In this document: piece by piece, positions 5,856-8,976 of the stretch
Numbering within the stretch: the first letter of the stretch is position 1
How the letters are laid out: each line of letters opens with the position of its first letter
From: an uncultured Chloroflexota bacterium
GTDB lineage: Bacteria > Chloroflexota > Anaerolineae > Caldilineales > Caldilineaceae
Reading direction: 5' to 3'
Assembly (NCBI GenBank): GCA_903858085.1
Contig: CAIOHJ010000121.1
Coordinates: 1-8,976 of the forward strand
DNA length: 8,976 bases
Program-made: the position numbers and the translations under genes
Notes under the pieces: generated by a model
Seen by the model: only the letters and a program-made list of their open reading frames with translations
Database searches by the model: none
What the model was told of the DNA's origin: nothing

Positions 5856-8072
5856 ATGTGGCAAGCCCTTCAACAGAGCTGGGCCAGCATCCGCCGTAGA
5901 ATGCCACGGCCTCGGCTGCACCGTTCGATCCTGTCGCTGGGTATGCTCGGCGCGCTGGCAATCCTGCTCAGTCTGCTGCTGGCATGGCAGCTCCCCTACG
6001 GCAGCCAGCTGCTGCTGGAAGTGGACGAAATCGCCCCCTTCACGGTGGTGGCGCCGCAGCGTCTGAGCTTTGAGAGCACCCTCCTGACCGAGCGGGCCCA
6101 GGAACGTGCGGCACAGCAGGTGGCGGACCGGTACGACGTAACAGAAACTGCCGTTCGCCGCCAGCAGGTCTCGCTGGCTCGCGAACTCCTGGCCCAGGTC
6201 AGTGCCATCCGCCAGCATACAGACGAAACCCTGGCCCGCCGGAGCGCAGAGCTGATTGCGCTGACGCCGCTCGGGGTCGACGCCGCTACCGCCGTTCAGA
6301 TCCTCTCCCTCTCCGATGATCAGTGGCAACAGACCGCCCGTGAGGTCCCTGTGGCGCTGGACCGCGCCATGCGCGTCGAAATTCGCGAATCGACGGTCGG
6401 CCAGGCCAGACGCAACGTCCCCAGCCTGCTGAGCAGCACACTCGACGACGATTCGAGCGACGTCACGATCCAGCTGGTCCGCAATCTGATCCTGCCCAAT
6501 AGCTTCTACAACGAGGCAGAGAGCGAGCAGCTGCGCGAGGAGGCCCGGGCCGCTGTCCTGCCCCAGTTTGTCACCTTGATCGAAGGGGAAACGATCATTC
6601 GCAGCGGCGACCGGGCCACCGCTGAACAGGTCGAAAAGCTGGCGGCACTGAACCTGCTGCACGCAGAATGGAATCCCTGGACAGCGGTCCGCAGCATCCT
6701 GCTGACCCTGCTGCTTTTGGCAGTGGGGGTCGCCACGCTGGCGCGCGTGCAGCGCCCGCTGCTCACCCGCCTCAACGAACAGGCCATCCTGCTCGCCATC
6801 ACGGCTCTCTGGCTGCTGGCAGCCAAAACCCTGATGGTCAACCATCCCTGGCTGCCCTTTCTCTTTCCGCTGGCGAGCTACGCGATCCTCACCGCCATCT
6901 TTTGTACCCTGCGGGTCGCGCAGGTGCTGCTCCCCCTCTTTGCAGCTGTGCTCCTCTACCTGCTCCCTGCCAATCCTGCCATGCTGCTCTATCAGCTCGT
7001 CGGCGCACTCAGCGCTGTCTGGATCGTCGGGCGCGCAGAGCGGCTGGATTCTTTTCTCTGGGCTGGCCTGGTTGTCTGTCTGAGCAACCTGACGGTCATG
7101 GTCGTCATGTTTGCCCCGTTTGAGGGCTACAGCTCGACGATGCTCTTCGAACTGGTGCTGGTCGTCACAGCCAACGGCCTCCTGAACGCTGCCCTCGCCC
7201 TGATCGGTTACTTTTTGCTCGGCAATTTTTTTGGCGTGATCACCCCGCTGCAGTTGACCGAGCTGAGCCAGCCCACCCACCCCCTGCTCCGCCAGGTCCT
7301 GCTCAAAGCTTCAGGCACCTACCACCACACCATTCTGGTCAGCAACCTGGCCGAACGTGCAGCCGCTGTGGTCGGTGCCGACGCCCTGCTGGTGCGCGTG
7401 GGCGCCTACTACCACGACATCGGCAAAACCGTGCGCCCCTATTTCTTCGCCGAAAATATCCTGGATGGCTCCTCCCCCCACGAAAAGCTCGATCCCTGGA
7501 CGAGCGCCCAGATCATTATCAGCCATGTCAAGGATGGGATCGACCTGGCACAGAAATACAAACTGCCCGAACGTATCCAGGACTTTATCCGAGAACATCA
7601 CGGACGGTCGCTGGTCAAGTATTTTTATCTGCTGGCGCAGCAGCCACAGAACGGGGTGGAAAAAGTCGACGAAGCTGCGTTTCGCTATCCTGGGCCCAAC
7701 CCGCGCTCGCGCGAAACCGCCATTCTGATGCTGGCCGACACCTGCGAGGCAGCCGTGCGCGCCATGCGCCCTTCCACCCGGGAAGATCTGGAAAAACTGG
7801 TCCATCGTCTGCTCGACGAACGCATCGCCAATGGGGAACTCGACGACTCAGACTTGACCTTCAACGATATGCAGAAGATCAAAGAGGTTTTTCTGCAGGT
7901 GCTGCAGGGCATTCACCACCCTCGCATCAAATACCCAGAAGCCGTCGAGTCCCCCGAACGACCGCCTGCGCCACCTCTTCCCCCACCTGCCCAAAGGCCC
8001 CGCCAGGAGATCGGCGGGCTCGAAAAAATTGTCTCCCAGCCAGTCACCCCTTCCGCTGCACTGGAAGGTTGA
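5856..8072 (+). CDS. pgpH: 7TM-HD phosphodiesterase, PgpH-type (cyclic di-AMP hydrolase family)
   Basis: This 738-residue membrane enzyme has the 7TMR-HD layout: one N-terminal helix (about 26-46), an extracytoplasmic HDED domain (about 50-275), seven helices between about 279 and 460, and a cytoplasmic HD domain (about 485-690). Metal-binding residues are visible: H490/H491 in GTYHHTILV, H520-D521 in YYHDIGK, H557 in IIISHVKDG, H581-H582 in REHHG and D628 in LADT. FRYPGPNPRSRE (609-620) is typical of the subfamily. Studied PgpH proteins cleave cyclic di-AMP to pApA, so this gene suggests cyclic di-AMP signalling in the cell. The ATG at 5856 lies 4 nt after the yqeY stop, without a clear Shine-Dalgarno; a TTG at 5829 would overlap yqeY. 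Residues about 699-738 form a Pro-rich tail (PPAPPLPPPAQRP) beyond the HD domain. Confidence 0.95.
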   Translation: MWQALQQSWASIRRRMPRPRLHRSILSLGMLGALAILLSLLLAWQLPYGSQLLLEVDEIAPFTVVAPQRLSFESTLLTERAQERAAQQVADRYDVTETAVRRQQVSLARELLAQVSAIRQHTDETLARRSAELIALTPLGVDAATAVQILSLSDDQWQQTAREVPVALDRAMRVEIRESTVGQARRNVPSLLSSTLDDDSSDVTIQLVRNLILPNSFYNEAESEQLREEARAAVLPQFVTLIEGETIIRSGDRATAEQVEKLAALNLLHAEWNPWTAVRSILLTLLLLAVGVATLARVQRPLLTRLNEQAILLAITALWLLAAKTLMVNHPWLPFLFPLASYAILTAIFCTLRVAQVLLPLFAAVLLYLLPANPAMLLYQLVGALSAVWIVGRAERLDSFLWAGLVVCLSNLTVMVVMFAPFEGYSSTMLFELVLVVTANGLLNAALALIGYFLLGNFFGVITPLQLTELSQPTHPLLRQVLLKASGTYHHTILVSNLAERAAAVVGADALLVRVGAYYHDIGKTVRPYFFAENILDGSSPHEKLDPWTSAQIIISHVKDGIDLAQKYKLPERIQDFIREHHGRSLVKYFYLLAQQPQNGVEKVDEAAFRYPGPNPRSRETAILMLADTCEAAVRAMRPSTREDLEKLVHRLLDERIANGELDDSDLTFNDMQKIKEVFLQVLQGIHHPRIKYPEAVESPERPPAPPLPPPAQRPRQEIGGLEKIVSQPVTPSAALEG

Positions 8073-8089
8073 AACGGAACCGACAACCG

Positions 8090-8605
8090 ATGTTTGACCC
8101 AGCCAGTTCGATCACAGTCGCCGTCGACGAAGAATATGCCTCCCTCGTCGACGAGTCCGCCCTCCAGGCAGCTGTCGCTGCCACGCTGCACCACCTGGGC
8201 TGCGCGCGGGGCGAGCTGACAGTCGTGGTGACCACCGATGAGGCCGTGCGCGCCCTCAACCGCGAATACCGCGGGCTCGATGCCCCCACAGATGTGCTCA
8301 GTTTCGCTGCCCAGGAGAGCTTGCCAGATGCCCCCGCTCTGCTGCTGCCCCCTGAACTGGCCGCAGAAACGGCCCACTACTGGGGAGATCTGGTGATTGC
8401 CTGCCCCTACAGCCAGCACCAGGCCACACACTTCGGCAACACGCTGAACGCCGAACTGCAGCTGTTGGCGGTGCACGGCACACTCCACCTGCTCGGCTAC
8501 GACCACGACGACGACGCAGAAGAAGAGGAGATGTGGGCACTGCAGGAAAAAATTCTGGCCCCCTTCGGCCACGCAGCGCTGGCTCGCCGCAGCTACGACC
8601 TGTAA
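8090..8605 (+). CDS. ybeY: Endoribonuclease YbeY, rRNA maturation factor
   Basis: This 171-residue protein is a zinc-dependent single-strand RNase that in studied bacteria takes part in 16S rRNA 3'-end maturation and 70S ribosome quality control. The three-histidine zinc motif HGTLHLLGYDH is at 129-139 (H129, H133, H139) and is followed by an acidic segment (DDDAEEEEM). LNREYRGLDAPTDVLSF (56-72) carries the conserved arginine and TDVLSF signature. Length fits the family. I chose the ATG at 8090, 17 nt after the pgpH stop. A TTG at 8069 overlaps that stop (TTGA) and would add 7 residues, but the GGAAGG before it touches the codon, leaving no spacing. Position between pgpH and dgkA is the conserved arrangement for this gene. 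Confidence 0.96.
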   Translation: MFDPASSITVAVDEEYASLVDESALQAAVAATLHHLGCARGELTVVVTTDEAVRALNREYRGLDAPTDVLSFAAQESLPDAPALLLPPELAAETAHYWGDLVIACPYSQHQATHFGNTLNAELQLLAVHGTLHLLGYDHDDDAEEEEMWALQEKILAPFGHAALARRSYDL

Positions 8606-8611
8606 AAAAGC

Positions 8612-8617
8612 AAGGAG
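8612..8617 (+). promoter_or_regulatory. Shine-Dalgarno of the dgkA gene
   Basis: AAGGAG lies 11 nt upstream of the ATG at 8629. The nearer ATG at 8618 is immediately after it but is in another frame, so it does not start the kinase. The spacing is on the long side. Confidence 0.5.
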
Positions 8618-8628
8618 ATGACCCAGCA

Positions 8629-8976
8629 ATGACCCACTCTCGCCCTGTCCCAGATTCTTTGACCGGTCGCGACCGTGGCTTTTGGGCCGGACGCTGGTTC
8701 AGCCTCAAAGCCGCCCTCAACGGCACGCTGCACACGGTGCGTACACAGCCCAATGCCCGTATCGAACTGGTAGCACTGTTTCTCGTGGCGCTGGCAGCAG
8801 CGCTGCTGCGGGTCTCGGCACTCGAATGGGGAATCCTGGGGTTGACGATCTTTTTGGTGCTGGCCCTCGAATGCGTCAACACCGCCGTCGAAGCAGCCGT
8901 CGACCTGATCTCCCCCACCTACCACCCGCTGGCAGGGGTTGCCAAAGACGCCGCTGCCGGCGGGATGGTCTTTGCC
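8629..8976 (+). CDS. dgkA: Diacylglycerol/undecaprenol kinase DgkA family, 3' end cut by window
   Basis: The visible 116 residues cover most of a small trimeric membrane kinase that phosphorylates diacylglycerol (proteobacterial type) or undecaprenol (Gram-positive type). An N-terminal soluble part is followed by FSLKAALNGTLHTVRTQPNARIEL (24-47), the usual entry to the first helix. Helices lie at about 46-62 and 67-90. The active-site motif is ALECVNTAVEAAVDLIS (79-95) with E81, N84 and E88, followed by AKDAAAGG (105-112). The third helix and stop lie beyond base 8976. The start at 8629 is the only in-frame ATG after the ybeY stop. Its place after ybeY copies the Firmicutes order, where the enzyme is an undecaprenol kinase, so lipid-carrier recycling is the likelier role. 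The precise substrate cannot be settled from sequence. Confidence 0.93.
   Translation, partial: MTHSRPVPDSLTGRDRGFWAGRWFSLKAALNGTLHTVRTQPNARIELVALFLVALAAALLRVSALEWGILGLTIFLVLALECVNTAVEAAVDLISPTYHPLAGVAKDAAAGGMVFA

Noticed and set aside
5820..7280. A 486-codon open frame on the minus strand opposite pgpH
   Set aside because: It has the Gln/Arg/Gly-rich composition of a shadow frame, no domain signature, and lies opposite a gene with clear membrane and HD motifs.
8618..8631. ATG at 8618 as the start of dgkA
   Set aside because: It is out of frame with the kinase; the in-frame ATG is at 8629.
1..8976. Mobile element, defence system or CRISPR content
   Set aside because: I saw no transposase, integrase, nuclease cassette, direct-repeat array or terminal inverted repeats; all coding space is taken by transporter and housekeeping genes.

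Overview
The window is high-GC bacterial chromosome with two divergent gene blocks separated by a 250-bp promoter region. I see no RNA genes, insertion sequences, CRISPR array or phage genes. The best guess for the organism is a Chloroflexota member (Anaerolineae/Caldilineae-like). This rests on gene content, the Ala-rich HlyD-like adaptor and the fused double-FtsX permease, so it is inference, not proof.

Left block (minus strand, read right to left from about 4440 down to 9): a three-gene MacB/LolCDE-type ABC transporter. A 743-residue permease carrying two complete FtsX/MacB modules in tandem comes first, then a membrane-anchored HlyD/MacA-type periplasmic adaptor, then a MacB/LolD-type ATPase. 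The genes abut or overlap (permease stop 21 nt before the adaptor ATG; adaptor and ATPase share an ATGA), so they should be one translationally coupled operon. A good sigma70-like promoter (TTGAAC-N17-TACAAT) and a G-rich Shine-Dalgarno precede the permease. Together the products would form a tripartite-style exporter or mechanotransmission pump; the substrate cannot be read from sequence.

Right block (plus strand, 4665 to the window end): a VTT-domain (TVP38/DedA-like) membrane protein, a YqeY/GatB-like protein, a 7TM-HD phosphodiesterase of the PgpH type (cyclic di-AMP hydrolase family), the rRNA-maturation endonuclease YbeY, and a DgkA-type diacylglycerol/undecaprenol kinase cut by the window end. 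Spacings are -4, +4, +17 and +23 nt, so they read as one operon from a TTGGTT-N18-TATAAT promoter. The order yqeY ... pgpH-ybeY-dgkA matches the Firmicutes housekeeping cluster but lacks the phoH-containing segment between yqeY and pgpH.

Overall this is mostly ordinary housekeeping plus one exporter. I did not find a convincing undescribed system. The points most worth a second look are the G-homopolymer tracts in the permease gene and its ribosome binding site, the exact 380-residue tandem duplication of the permease, the long repeat-built helical region of the adaptor, the small palindromes in the divergent promoter region, and the compressed housekeeping cluster with a VTT protein coupled to yqeY.
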